A stretch of DNA of 40,682 nucleotides from Candidatus Moraniibacteriota bacterium (GCA_014729725.1 WJJL01000033.1:1-40682), one strand, 5' to 3'. Shown: positions 8,041 through 17,050, numbered from the stretch's first letter. Made by a program: numbers and translations. Notes: generated by a model not told the origin, from the letters alone.

Positions 8041-9320
8041 TTAATAATTTTCTTACTTTTGCAGGCAATTGGTGGTTTTTTTTATTACCCTTTTTTCTTT
8101 ATCCTCCAATGAAATCCATGTGGATTTATGATTTATATGCCAGACATTTTGTAAATGAAAAATACACTATTTTATCTATAAAGGTTCCCAAAGAGCTTGA
8201 AACCGGGCCCAGTTTAATGGAAAATGTTATTCACGGAATCTGGAATATTTTTGGAGAAACCAAGCATTTTATGCATACTTATTGTCAGGGGGTTTTTGAC
8301 GATTATATTTCTTTGGAGATTGTAGGAGTAGGAGGAAAAATTTATTACGGAATTTGGGTTAGGGCTGAAAAAGCTGGTATGATAAAGACTCATTTATACG
8401 CTAATTATCCCGACTGTGAAATCGAAGAGCTTGATTACAGTAACGATTATATGCATTATATTCCGGACAACATTCCCAATGAAGAATGGGATATGTGGGG
8501 GGCTAAGTTTACTTTGGCAAAACCGGATATTTATCCGTTAAATACCTATCCCAAGTTTGAAGATGAATTTTCCAAGGGGATGAGTGATCCGATTGCCTCT
8601 TATTTGGAGATGGTCGGCAGCACAGTACCTGGAGAATTTTGTTGTTTCCAATTGCTGATAGAACCTGTAAGAGCCGTGGATACTTGGAGGGAAGAGTTTG
8701 ATCAAGAGATTGAGAAAATTTTAGATAGAGGTAATTATAAAAAACCCTATTCCATAAAAGATGACCTAATTGATCATTTTGGAACCCTTCCTATGGATAC
8801 AATTAATGCCGTCTTTAAATATCCCGAATATGTACCTAGTGAAGATGAAAAAGAGCAAATGCAAAAAGCCGCCCTTATGTTCAGATTGTCTCCCGGCGAA
8901 CAGGAAACAATCAAGGAAATTGAAAGAAGTCTGGAAAAAAAGACTTTTAAATCTCAGTATTCCTTTGTTTATGTGGCTAAGAAAAATGTCATAGATTACG
9001 GTAAATATGTGGGCGGTCTTTTTGGGGCGACTAATCAGCTTTCTTCCGAGGAGTTAAACGGTTTTGAGCCTTATTATCCTTATATGACAAGTTCCAAATA
9101 TTTTTTAGAGAAAAATAGATTAAATTTTATTAAGCGCCGTTTAATAAGAATTACAAAAAACAGGCAGTTTCAGGGGGCTGACTATTATTTTAACACTGAA
9201 GAGATTGCCACTTTATGGCACTTTCCTTATATATGGGTTAAAACACCGGAAACCCCTTGGGTGGAGGCTAAAAAAGCTACTCCTCCCTTAAACTTACCAA
9301 CCAGTAAAGAAAATATTTAA
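8019..9320 (+). CDS. membrane-anchored DUF8128-like protein coupled to a VirD4/HerA-like ATPase
   Basis: A 433-residue protein with one N-terminal hydrophobic segment (about residues 10-28, WWFFLLPFFLYPP) and a large soluble part of mixed alpha/beta composition. From memory it resembles the DUF8128-type family found in CPR genomes directly upstream of a type IV secretion-like ATPase, which is the arrangement here: the ATPase gene starts 6 bases after this stop. The function is unknown. A membrane platform or partner for the ATPase is inferred from the coupling. The short hydrophobic N-terminus lacks a cleavage site, so it is probably an anchor. Confidence 0.75.
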   Translation: MEFVYFYFNNFLTFAGNWWFFLLPFFLYPPMKSMWIYDLYARHFVNEKYTILSIKVPKELETGPSLMENVIHGIWNIFGETKHFMHTYCQGVFDDYISLEIVGVGGKIYYGIWVRAEKAGMIKTHLYANYPDCEIEELDYSNDYMHYIPDNIPNEEWDMWGAKFTLAKPDIYPLNTYPKFEDEFSKGMSDPIASYLEMVGSTVPGEFCCFQLLIEPVRAVDTWREEFDQEIEKILDRGNYKKPYSIKDDLIDHFGTLPMDTINAVFKYPEYVPSEDEKEQMQKAALMFRLSPGEQETIKEIERSLEKKTFKSQYSFVYVAKKNVIDYGKYVGGLFGATNQLSSEELNGFEPYYPYMTSSKYFLEKNRLNFIKRRLIRITKNRQFQGADYYFNTEEIATLWHFPYIWVKTPETPWVEAKKATPPLNLPTSKENI

Positions 9321-9326
9321 ACAATT

Positions 9327-10898
9327 ATGATAACCGTATTTGCAAAAACAAATTTTAGAAGTCAAGAGGAGGTTTTTGGAATTAAAACCGATGACAGAAG
9401 AAGGCATATGTATATTATCGGAAAAACCGGTATGGGAAAAACCAACTTACTTCAAACTATGATCATTCAGGATATTTATGCCGGTAATGGTTTGGCTTAT
9501 ATTGATCCTCACGGCGATACTGCTGAGGAATTATTAAAATACATTCCTAAAAACCGAATTAATGATGTGGTTTATTTTAATCCGGCTGATCTGGATTATC
9601 CGATTGCCTTTAATGTTTTGGAAAATGTTAATGAGGAGCATAAACATTTAATAGCTTCAGGTATGATGGGAGTTTTTAAAAAGATTTGGCCAGATGTCTG
9701 GAGCCCCAGAATGGAGCATATTTTGAACTATACCCTGCTTGCCTTATTGGATTATCCAGGCTCCACTATGCTTGGAATTAATCGGATGCTTTCGGATAAA
9801 CAGTTTAGAAATAAGGTTTTAAATAAAGTACAAGATCCTATTGTTAGAAGTTTTTGGGTAAACGAATTTGCTAAATGGAACGAAAGATATATGAATGAAG
9901 CGATTGCCCCGATTCAAAACAAAGTGGGTCAATTTATCGCAACTCCGGTAATCAGAAATATTGTAAGCCAAACTAAATCCACTTTACGAATGAGAGACAT
10001 TATGGACAACGGAAAAATTTTAATTGTTAACTTGAGTAAGGGTCGAATAGGAGAAGAAGCCATGCAGCTGCTTGGAGGAATGGTTGTAACGAAACTTCAA
10101 TTGGCGGCCATGGAAAGAGTTGATATTGACGAAGAGAAAAGAAAAGATTTCTATATGTTTGTGGATGAATTTCAAAATTTTGCCACTGAAAGTTTTGCCA
10201 ATATTTTATCCGAGGCCAGGAAATATCGTTTAAATTTAACTTTGGCTCACCAATACATCGGTCAATTAATAAAAGAAGGCAATACTTATGTTAGAGATGC
10301 GGTTTTTGGGAATGTGGGAACTTTAATAAGTTTTAGAATCGGGGCGGAAGATGCTGAAGTTATAGAAAAAGAGTTTGAACCTGTGGTTTCGGTTCAAGAT
10401 TTGGTAAATTTACCCAAATATAATGTTTATTTAAAATTAATGATTGATGGAATAGCAGGGGGTGCTTTTTCTGCTTCCACCCTCCCACCTTTAGCCGCTC
10501 CCTTGGAAAGCGATCCGGATAAAGTCATTAAAGTTTCAAGACAAAGATATGGAAAAGACCGCAAAGTAATTGAAGGTAAAATTTCCAGATGGAGTTTAAA
10601 TGAAGATCAAAAGAGCCAACTTCAAAAACAAAATTTCAAAGAAACTCAAAAACCTGAAAAAGCAGATAAAAACAAAAATAAAGACCTACATAAAGCCAAA
10701 TGCGATAATTGTAATGTGGAAATTTTGTTGCCGTTTAAACCGGATGGTATTAGAGAAACTTTTTGTAAAAAATGTTTCCAGGAGCTTAAACAAGCCGGGA
10801 AATTAAAAAATTTTTCTAAATCAAAAAAGCAAAAAGCTAAAGTGGACTCTTCTTCAATAAGGGATTTAATAAATGATGCCAAAAATGCCTGGGAATAA
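9327..10898 (+). CDS. VirD4/HerA-like type IV secretion DNA-binding ATPase with C-terminal zinc ribbon
   Basis: A 523-residue P-loop ATPase of the VirD4/TraD/HerA superfamily. It has Walker A GKTGMGKT (32-39), the family motif IDPHGDTAEELL just after, Walker B FYMFVDE (275-281) with FQNF, and the sensor-like LTLAHQYIGQL. No membrane segment is present, unlike classical coupling proteins, so membrane attachment may come from the upstream gene. The C-terminus carries two CxxC pairs (Cys459/462 and 480/483), a likely zinc ribbon, then a basic tail. It probably pumps DNA or translocates protein, perhaps at pili or during division; which one cannot be told. No other type IV secretion gene lies in the window. 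Confidence 0.85.
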   Translation: MITVFAKTNFRSQEEVFGIKTDDRRRHMYIIGKTGMGKTNLLQTMIIQDIYAGNGLAYIDPHGDTAEELLKYIPKNRINDVVYFNPADLDYPIAFNVLENVNEEHKHLIASGMMGVFKKIWPDVWSPRMEHILNYTLLALLDYPGSTMLGINRMLSDKQFRNKVLNKVQDPIVRSFWVNEFAKWNERYMNEAIAPIQNKVGQFIATPVIRNIVSQTKSTLRMRDIMDNGKILIVNLSKGRIGEEAMQLLGGMVVTKLQLAAMERVDIDEEKRKDFYMFVDEFQNFATESFANILSEARKYRLNLTLAHQYIGQLIKEGNTYVRDAVFGNVGTLISFRIGAEDAEVIEKEFEPVVSVQDLVNLPKYNVYLKLMIDGIAGGAFSASTLPPLAAPLESDPDKVIKVSRQRYGKDRKVIEGKISRWSLNEDQKSQLQKQNFKETQKPEKADKNKNKDLHKAKCDNCNVEILLPFKPDGIRETFCKKCFQELKQAGKLKNFSKSKKQKAKVDSSSIRDLINDAKNAWE

Positions 10899-10961
10899 GT
10901 TTGTCCTAATTTCAAGGAAATTTTCAAACAATTAAAGTGTTTTATAAAAGAAATGGTCAAA

Positions 10962-11606
10962 TCAACTAATATAATCTCTTTTTTTGAGGTAATCTAAAAA
11001 CGCCAGGCCAATTTTTGTTAGTTTATAATTTTTATTTGTTTTGTTAACAAGTTTTGACTGGAGAAAAATATATAAAAAATCTTCAGTAGTCCAGTGCTTG
11101 AATTTTTCGATTTCTAAATTTTTACTCTTTTCAAACAACTTGTTAATCTGACTAAAGGTTAACCTCGAGTTTTTAAGAGTCAATAAAATCTCAATTTGTT
11201 CATTTAATATCAAATTATAAGTTCTTTCAAAAAAAATTATTTTATCTTTTTGCTTTTTTGATTTTTGAAATTCGTTAAAATTGACTTTCGAGTAATGGAG
11301 CTGATCTTTTAGGGAGGGCGTGCTGTAAACAGAAATTTTTTTAATTTCGACAGCATATTTTTGAAGTTTTTTTTGTTTTATTTTTTCCAAAAAATCAAAA
11401 AAATCTTTACTTAAAGTCAAAATAAGTGCAAAGAAGATACTTTGTAAAATTATAATAACTATTAAATATTTAAATATGTTTAATATGTTATTTTCTTGAT
11501 TTAAGGATCGAGACAAGGTAGAAAATAACAAAATTAAACAAAAAACAAGAGTTATAATAATTAAACATTTGATTACAAACAAGAGCCAGTCCTTTTGTTT
11601 ATTCAT
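10962..11606 (-). CDS. two-span membrane protein with possible cytoplasmic winged-helix domain
   Basis: A 214-residue protein that I do not recognise. Two hydrophobic segments (about 8-30 and 42-66) sit at the N-terminus. The rest is hydrophilic and basic. The C-terminal ~80 residues (LLTLKNSRLTFSQINKLF to LTKIGLAFLDYL) have the rhythm of a winged-helix domain, as in some membrane-linked regulators; this is a pattern impression only. The gene faces the ATPase gene convergently with a 63-base gap, and is divergent from mnmA. Confidence 0.65.
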   Translation of the reverse strand: MNKQKDWLLFVIKCLIIITLVFCLILLFSTLSRSLNQENNILNIFKYLIVIIILQSIFFALILTLSKDFFDFLEKIKQKKLQKYAVEIKKISVYSTPSLKDQLHYSKVNFNEFQKSKKQKDKIIFFERTYNLILNEQIEILLTLKNSRLTFSQINKLFEKSKNLEIEKFKHWTTEDFLYIFLQSKLVNKTNKNYKLTKIGLAFLDYLKKRDYIS

Positions 11607-11853
11607 TTTTTTGATTAACTTTAGATATTAAGCAATAAATGATAGCTTTTAAAAGTAATTTTGTAAATATTTGTTTTTTTGTGACAATAATGTAAAGAAG
11701 GTCTCGATTGAGGGATATGGAAATCTTTTATTTTTTATAATAATATTTTACGGCTAAATAAAATTATTATTTTTGAATAATTTTTTCAAAGACCCATTAA
11801 TAGTTTTAAGTTTATTCTAGCTGCAATTTTAAGATGCTTAAATATATTGAACT

Positions 11854-13026
11854 ATGAAGTCAAACCAAAGAAAAATTCTACATGCGATTTCAGGCGGGGT
11901 GGATTCCATAACGGGAGCTTTTCTTTTGAAAAAAAGAAATTTTGATGTTCAGGCGGTTTATTTTATTATTCCTCAGGGAGCTCAACCGTTCCAGGAAAAC
12001 TTTTTTTTATCTCAAGTTCGAGCAAGGATTTTTACTATAAAAAAAATTTGTAAAAGGCTAAATATAAAATTGGATATTATAGATATTAGAAAGGAATTTA
12101 ATCAAAAAATTATTAAACATTCTTTAGAAAAAATTAAATTAGGTCAAACGCCTAATCCATGTGTGATATGTAATAAAGAAATGAAATTTAAAAAATTATT
12201 AGAGATTGCCGATAAAAAAAATATTAATTTAGTTTCAACCGGTCATTATGCGGACAAAACTTCCCTAAAAGATTTAATGGCATTGGAAAAATTTAAAAAT
12301 ATTAACTTAAAGAAAGTTTTCTCAAAAAAGGAAATGGAAGATTTTTATTTTATTAAAAAAGGTTTTGATTCTAAAAAAGATCAATCTTATTTTTTATCGA
12401 TGCTAAATTTTAAACATATTAAATCAATTGTCTTTCCTTTAGCTGCCTATAAAAAAAATCAGATTTATGAAATCGCCTATAAAAATAATTTGATTGAGAA
12501 GGATCTCAAAGAAAGCAAGGGCCTGTGTTTTATCAAGAAGAGTTTTAAAGAGTTTGTCAGTGCCAATGTTTCTCCACAACCGGGTAAAATTGTTGATTTA
12601 AATAGTAGAAAAGTCCTGGGAATTGTTGATGATTTATCAAATTACACCATAGGACAAAGAAAAAATATTCAAGTCGGTCAAAGTGGACCTTATTTTGTGA
12701 TAAAAAAAGATTATCAAAAAAGCATTTTATATGTTTCCAATATTGCAGATGAAAAAAGATTGTTTAAAGACAAGCTTTTATTGAAAGTTGATAACTTTAA
12801 TAAGTTGTTAAAAATTATAATCGATGAGAAAATGTTTCAACTACTTTCCGTAAAAACCAGATATGCTCAACATAATGAAGAGATTAAAAGCTTGGAATTG
12901 GTCTGTTCAAATCTATTAAAAATAAATTTAAAAGACAAAATAAGAGCAATCACTCCTGGGCAGATAGGGGCTATATACCTTGATAGAAAAATTGTTTTAG
13001 CAGCCGGAGAAATTCAAGATATTTGA
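11854..13026 (+). CDS. mnmA: tRNA-specific 2-thiouridylase MnmA
   Basis: MnmA makes the 2-thio group of uridine-34 in tRNA-Lys, -Glu and -Gln, using ATP and a sulfur carrier. At 390 residues it is slightly longer than the ~365 usual. The PP-loop SGGVDS (13-18), the first catalytic cysteine in GQTPNPCVICN (Cys103), and the second in GLCFI (Cys225) are all present, with TGHYAD and DQSYFLSML marking the family. An extra ~15 residues sit between TGHYA and DQSYF. tRNA-Lys(UUU), one of its substrates, is encoded at 22283-22356. Ends with TGA. Confidence 0.95.
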   Translation: MKSNQRKILHAISGGVDSITGAFLLKKRNFDVQAVYFIIPQGAQPFQENFFLSQVRARIFTIKKICKRLNIKLDIIDIRKEFNQKIIKHSLEKIKLGQTPNPCVICNKEMKFKKLLEIADKKNINLVSTGHYADKTSLKDLMALEKFKNINLKKVFSKKEMEDFYFIKKGFDSKKDQSYFLSMLNFKHIKSIVFPLAAYKKNQIYEIAYKNNLIEKDLKESKGLCFIKKSFKEFVSANVSPQPGKIVDLNSRKVLGIVDDLSNYTIGQRKNIQVGQSGPYFVIKKDYQKSILYVSNIADEKRLFKDKLLLKVDNFNKLLKIIIDEKMFQLLSVKTRYAQHNEEIKSLELVCSNLLKINLKDKIRAITPGQIGAIYLDRKIVLAAGEIQDI

Positions 13027-13145
13027 ACAAACATGCGAAAAATTTTTAAAAACTTGCCTAAATCTAAAATATGTGATATAAGAAATAGTTTAGGCAAAAA
13101 AATTATCATTGAAATTATAATAAATTGTTAATATAAGCTTTTAAA

Positions 13146-13778
13146 ATGAATAAAAGAAATTCAACATCTAAATCCAAAAATAATTCTGTGAGTCAAAATA
13201 ATTTTGACTTGACTGAAAATCAAGAAAAATTCGGCGATATTGAGGAAACTTTTTTTCTATTGGAAAAAAACACCCAAGCCCTGGCGGAACAGTTAAGAAA
13301 AAAAGACGAGCGTTTAAAAAGCCAGGACAATCAAATAAACTCAATTTGTAAAAGAATTAGAACCATTTTAGACAAGGATGTTGAAGAAAGTCTGATCAAT
13401 GATTTCACTCAAGAGCAAGCTTTTTTTAAAAAACAAGATTCCGAAGAATTTAAAGAGGAAGAGACGAGCAAAGATTCAAGAGGGGAAGCTGGCCAGGAAA
13501 AAGAAGAAGCAGCAGCAGAATCGGTTTCAGATGAAGAGCTTTCTAAATATGATAAAGATTTGGAAGTGGAAAAATCAGATTTTTCAGATTCTCAAGACAA
13601 AAAGCAACAAGATCAACAGGATAAATACCTGGAAACCGAAGAAGATGATTTGGATGAGCTGGATGACCTAACAGACCTTCAAGAGGAAAAAGAAACTGGA
13701 GAAAAAAAATCAAAAGATAAAGATAAAGATAAAGGGGGCAGCTTATGGGATAAGTTTAGAGATATTATTAATAATTAA
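13146..13778 (+). CDS. acidic coiled-coil protein of unknown function
   Basis: A 210-residue very hydrophilic protein. Residues ~20-85 form a short coiled coil (FFLLEKNTQALAEQLRKKDERLKSQDNQINSICKRIRTI, given here in its key parts). The middle (about 90-190) is acidic and low-complexity, rich in E, D, K and Q. The last residues GGSLWDKFRDIINN look like a short amphipathic helix, perhaps a docking peptide. No membrane span or catalytic motif. It is followed 51 bases later by the long coiled-coil gene, and both share the KKDxxIxxL type of heptad, so the two products may act together. Confidence 0.7.
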   Translation: MNKRNSTSKSKNNSVSQNNFDLTENQEKFGDIEETFFLLEKNTQALAEQLRKKDERLKSQDNQINSICKRIRTILDKDVEESLINDFTQEQAFFKKQDSEEFKEEETSKDSRGEAGQEKEEAAAESVSDEELSKYDKDLEVEKSDFSDSQDKKQQDQQDKYLETEEDDLDELDDLTDLQEEKETGEKKSKDKDKDKGGSLWDKFRDIINN

Positions 13779-13829
13779 GTTATAAAAGTTTATTTAAATA
13801 TTCAATTTAATCTGATTTAATTTTTTATT

Positions 13830-15389
13830 ATGATAATAAAATTCACCAGAGATTTAGGAAACTACAAAAAAGGCAAAATTTATGTTTGCAAAAATGATTT
13901 GGATAAAACCAAAGCCAAAGAATTAATAAAATGGGGGTTTGCCGTGGAAGCCAACCCTTTCACTGTTTCAGAAGAAGACCGCAAAAAAGAATTAAAAGCC
14001 GAATCCCAAAATAAGGGGAAAAAACAAGAATCCTCTGTAGAAGTTAAACGATCAGCATCTGCAACAAACAAAGAAGAATTAGATCAAGCCCAATCTGTTT
14101 CTCCAAAACCACAAGAAGCTGCTTCTTTAGGGGAAAAAGAAAGAAAAGCCTATGACAGAAGAATTAAAGAAATGGAAGTGGAAAAGAAAAAAATACTTGA
14201 TCTTATTAAGAGAAATATTTCTTTGATCAAAAATCAGCTTTCCGCCAAAGATGATTATATCGAAAATAAAGATCAACAAATTGATGTTTTAAATGAAGAA
14301 GTGGAGAAACTTCAGGTTTCAGAAGCTTTAAAGTTGAAGGAGATCAGAAAAAGAACAAAATTGGAAGGGGAAGTTAAGAAAATGGAAAAAGAAATCGAAA
14401 AAGCCAGGAAAGAAAAGAGCGATCAAATTAAATCTCTTAATCAGGAAATTAAATCTTTTAAAGAAATTATCAGTAAAAAGAACGAACAAATTGATCTTTT
14501 GAATAATAAAGTCAGTGATCTTACCAAAACCAATGAGATGCAGGAGGAAAAAGGCAGACAAAAAGACAAAAAAATTCAAGAATTGGAACAAGAAATTGAA
14601 AAAACTCAGGAAAAAATGCAAGAAAAGATTGATTTATTGGAGGAAATAAAGAACGAAAAGGAAAAGGAGTTAGAGCAAAACAACAAAAAAATTGAGTCTC
14701 TAAGAGAGCAACTAAAGGAAAAAGAAGAAAGAATTGAATCTTTATCAAAGGAAGTCAAAGGCTTGCAAATTCTTGAAAACTTTAATCTAAATAAAAAGGA
14801 ACAGGAATTAAAAGAAAAACAAGAGCTTATAAATATTTTGGAAGATAGAGTATCTGAGTTGGAAAATGAAGAAAATAAAACCATATCTTTATTTAAAGAC
14901 AATTTAGCTGATCTTGAAACCCAGCTCGAGAAAAAAGACAATCAAATTGAAAGACTTGATAGACAAGTGATTGCCTTAAATAATGAAATCAGAAGAATAA
15001 AATCGACTGAATCATTAAGATTGGAGCATGCTACCAACGATGCTATTAAAAAACAGGATATTAGTAGAGAAGAAAAACAAATGCTGTTGGAAAAAATTGA
15101 TAAATTGAAAAAAGAAAAAGATGAAGCGCTTGACTTATTTAAATCCAAGCTTTATGCTTTAAAGGAAGAGGTTAAACAAAAGGATCAGAAAATCGAGCAA
15201 TTAAGTGACCAAGAAAGCAATCTAAATAATCAAAGTGCTCAACACCATCAGCAGATTCCCTCTAATGAAAATTCCTCTCCCCTTACTCAAGCAGAACAAG
15301 GGCAGCAAAAAGAAACCGCTATGAGCGGATCTGAAAGAAAAATCAGAGAGATTGCTTCTGATATGATAATCGATAGTAGTAATGAATAA
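13830..15389 (+). CDS. long coiled-coil protein with small N-terminal beta domain
   Basis: A 519-residue protein. Residues 1-45 (IIKFTRDLGNYKKGKIY, then KAKELIKWGFAVEA) resemble small SH3-like domains seen at the start of some phage and CPR proteins. Residues ~100-470 are an almost unbroken coiled coil. Inside it a module recurs in degenerate form at about residues 127-178, 350-400 and 430-465, each with a SLFKxxL strand, then KKDxQIExL, a V..LNxE heptad and an EsLrL end. The tail is Gln/Ser/Asn-rich and ends in a short amphipathic helix. There is no membrane segment or ATPase head, so it is not an SMC protein. Structural or scaffold role is a guess. Confidence 0.75.
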   Translation: MIIKFTRDLGNYKKGKIYVCKNDLDKTKAKELIKWGFAVEANPFTVSEEDRKKELKAESQNKGKKQESSVEVKRSASATNKEELDQAQSVSPKPQEAASLGEKERKAYDRRIKEMEVEKKKILDLIKRNISLIKNQLSAKDDYIENKDQQIDVLNEEVEKLQVSEALKLKEIRKRTKLEGEVKKMEKEIEKARKEKSDQIKSLNQEIKSFKEIISKKNEQIDLLNNKVSDLTKTNEMQEEKGRQKDKKIQELEQEIEKTQEKMQEKIDLLEEIKNEKEKELEQNNKKIESLREQLKEKEERIESLSKEVKGLQILENFNLNKKEQELKEKQELINILEDRVSELENEENKTISLFKDNLADLETQLEKKDNQIERLDRQVIALNNEIRRIKSTESLRLEHATNDAIKKQDISREEKQMLLEKIDKLKKEKDEALDLFKSKLYALKEEVKQKDQKIEQLSDQESNLNNQSAQHHQQIPSNENSSPLTQAEQGQQKETAMSGSERKIREIASDMIIDSSNE

Positions 15390-15422
15390 TTTCTTCAATA
15401 AGTGTTTTATTTGTTTTTTTAC

Positions 15423-15450
15423 TTGTAAAATTTTGGGCAAATTTTAAAAT
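15423..15450 (+). promoter_or_regulatory. putative promoter for the L10 leader and rplJL
   Basis: TTGTAA (15423-15428), a 16-base spacer and TAAAAT (15445-15450) would start transcription about 10 bases before the L10 leader stem at 15468. The position fits; the match is moderate. Confidence 0.4.
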
Positions 15451-15467
15451 AAATGGAAATTTCATTT

Positions 15468-15594
15468 CAAAGACAGTAAGTTTTTAAATTACTTACCCAG
15501 AAATGACCCTATCGATATTTATTAATTTTTCTTAAATTAAGAAAAATTAGCTTTATGATATTTTTAGGCTGTCTTTGATTTAAGACAGTTTTTT
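15468..15594 (+). ncRNA. L10-type ribosomal leader with terminator switch
   Basis: CAAAGACAG (15468-15476) is complementary to CTGTCTTTG (15569-15577), closing a structured domain. Inside are GTAAGT/ACTTAC (15476-15481 with 15491-15496) and an 11-bp perfect stem AATTTTTCTTA/TAAGAAAAATT (15524-15534 with 15538-15548). The right arm CTGTCTT (15569-15575) can instead pair with AAGACAG (15582-15588) to form a terminator followed by six T. This mutually exclusive layout is the known mode of L10 autoregulation: L10 bound to the leader frees the terminator. Confidence 0.85.
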
Positions 15595-15619
15595 ATTTTT
15601 AAAATAATTTAATAAAATT

Positions 15620-16138
15620 ATGCTGACCAAAAAAGATAAAGAAAAAATTATTGAAGAGCTATTGGAGAAAATTAAAAATTCCAAATCGGTTGTTTTGAGC
15701 GATTATAGGGGACTGGAGGCTAATGAAGTTAGAGATTTAAGGGACACATTAAGAAAAGAGGGAATTGAGTATAGGGTATTTAAAAAAAGCCTGATTCAGA
15801 TCGCTTTAAATAAACTGGAAATTAAGGCTGATTTAAAAAAACATGAAGGTCCGGTGGCGATGGCTTTTTCAAAAGAAGATGAGGTGCTTGCCGCTAAACT
15901 AATCAGTGATTTTTCCAAAAAAAACGAAGAGCTGGAAATTGTTAGCGCGATTTTAGAAAATAATTATCTAGCCAAACAAGAGGTGATTAATTTATCAAAA
16001 CTACCCGGCAAAGAAGAATTGTTGGCAAAAGTTGTGGGTACTATTAATGCTCCCATAACCGGTTTTGTATCCGCCACAAACGGAATTATCAGAAATTTTG
16101 TGGGGGTTGTTGATGCGATTAGAAACTCCAAAGAATAA
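15620..16138 (+). CDS. rplJ: 50S ribosomal protein L10
   Basis: A 172-residue L10, the base of the L7/L12 stalk on the large subunit. The N-terminal half contains the typical KSVVLSDYRGLEANEVRDLR and KKSLIQIALN motifs that bind 23S rRNA. The C-terminal helix, which anchors L12 dimers, ends in GVVDAIRNSK. The gene lies directly behind its own autoregulatory leader and 35 bases before rplL. The ATG has an A/T-rich leader and no Shine-Dalgarno. Confidence 0.96.
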   Translation: MLTKKDKEKIIEELLEKIKNSKSVVLSDYRGLEANEVRDLRDTLRKEGIEYRVFKKSLIQIALNKLEIKADLKKHEGPVAMAFSKEDEVLAAKLISDFSKKNEELEIVSAILENNYLAKQEVINLSKLPGKEELLAKVVGTINAPITGFVSATNGIIRNFVGVVDAIRNSKE

Positions 16139-16173
16139 ATTTTAATTTAAATAATTAATATTAACAATAATTT

Positions 16174-16620
16174 ATGAACGAAGAAAAAAAAGATAATAAG
16201 GAGCAGGCTAAAGAAGTAAAAGAAGTTGAGGTTCCTAAAAAATTTAAAAAAATTGTAGAGGAAATCGAAAAAATGAGTGTTTTGGATTTAAGCGAATTAG
16301 TTAAGGTTCTGGAAGATAAGTTTAATGTTTCGGCTGCGGCCCCTGTGGCAATAGCTGGATCCGGCGCCACCCCGGGAGGAGATCAGGAAGAAGGAGCGGA
16401 AGCTCAAAAGAGTGAATTTAATGTTGAACTTGTAGGTGCGGGAGATTCAAAAATTCAAGTAATTAAGGTAGTTAACGAAATAACCGGTCTTGGGTTAAAA
16501 GGCGCTAAAGATTTAGTTGATGGAGCCCCTAAAGCGGTAAAAGAAAATGTAGCCAAAGAAGAGGCTGAAGAAATGAAAAAGAAATTGGAAGAAGCCGGAG
16601 CAACTGTTGAATTAAAATAA
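16174..16620 (+). CDS. rplL: 50S ribosomal protein L7/L12
   Basis: The stalk protein recruits translation GTPases. At 148 residues it is about 25 longer than the usual form, mainly from a charged N-terminal extension ([20 protein letters not shown]). The dimerisation region [17 protein letters not shown], the Ala/Gly hinge and the C-terminal domain [19 protein letters not shown] with [16 protein letters not shown] are intact. It is cotranscribed with rplJ, and a perfect 18-bp terminator lies 20 bases after the stop. Confidence 0.97.
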   Translation: MNEEKKDNKEQAKEVKEVEVPKKFKKIVEEIEKMSVLDLSELVKVLEDKFNVSAAAPVAIAGSGATPGGDQEEGAEAQKSEFNVELVGAGDSKIQVIKVVNEITGLGLKGAKDLVDGAPKAVKENVAKEEAEEMKKKLEEAGATVELK

Positions 16621-16639
16621 TTTTTCCCTTACCAAAAGA

Positions 16640-16675
16640 TTAATAAAGAGCGGCTTTAAAGCCGCTCTTTATTAA
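16640..16675. terminator. perfect bidirectional terminator between rplL and the minus-strand gene
   Basis: TTAATAAAGAGCGGCTTT (16640-16657) is followed at once by its exact complement AAAGCCGCTCTTTATTAA (16658-16675), an 18-bp perfect stem with A- and T-rich ends on both sides. It serves rplJL from the left and the convergent 16682-17050 gene from the right. Confidence 0.85.
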
Positions 16676-16681
16676 TTTAAA

Positions 16682-17050
16682 TTAATTTTTCTTTTGGGAA
16701 TCGGATTTTTCTTTTAGTTTATTTTCCAGCTGTTCTTTGATTTCTTTTATTTCTTTTTCCAAATCTTTAATTTTTTCTTGAAAATCCAGATTATCATAAA
16801 TTTTTTCTAAATTTTTCTCCGCTTGGCTGATTTCTTTTTCCACTTTGTCAAAATCTTTGTAGATCAAGGCTTCTTTTGCGGATTCTATGTTGGTCTTTAT
16901 TTGAAAAAGAACATTTTTATTTGATTGTGATTGTTTGTTAGGGTTTTGCTGATCAGTTTGTTTCTTGGTATAGGCAAAATACAAACTAATGAAAAAAATA
17001 ATAAAAAGAAAAAAAATAACTAAAAGTATTGTTTTTTTTTGCTTGCTCAA
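16682..17050 (-). CDS. single-span membrane protein with coiled-coil tail
   Basis: A 122-residue protein. After a short basic N-terminus (MSKQKK) a strongly hydrophobic span runs from about 8 to 27 (TILLVIFFLFIIFFISLYFA). The rest is polar with a coiled coil from about 55 to 118 (FDKVEKEISQAEKNLEKI and onwards). The N-in orientation and lack of a cleavage site suggest an anchored protein with an extracellular coil. No family recognised. It is last in the minus-strand group gdhA, RNHCP gene, tRNA. Confidence 0.65.
   Translation of the reverse strand: MSKQKKTILLVIFFLFIIFFISLYFAYTKKQTDQQNPNKQSQSNKNVLFQIKTNIESAKEALIYKDFDKVEKEISQAEKNLEKIYDNLDFQEKIKDLEKEIKEIKEQLENKLKEKSDSQKKN

Noticed and set aside
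14328-14621. Antisense Phe/Leu-rich frames opposite the long coiled-coil gene
   Set aside because: Complement of Lys/Glu codons reads as Phe/Leu-rich; several such frames occur and none has a start signal.
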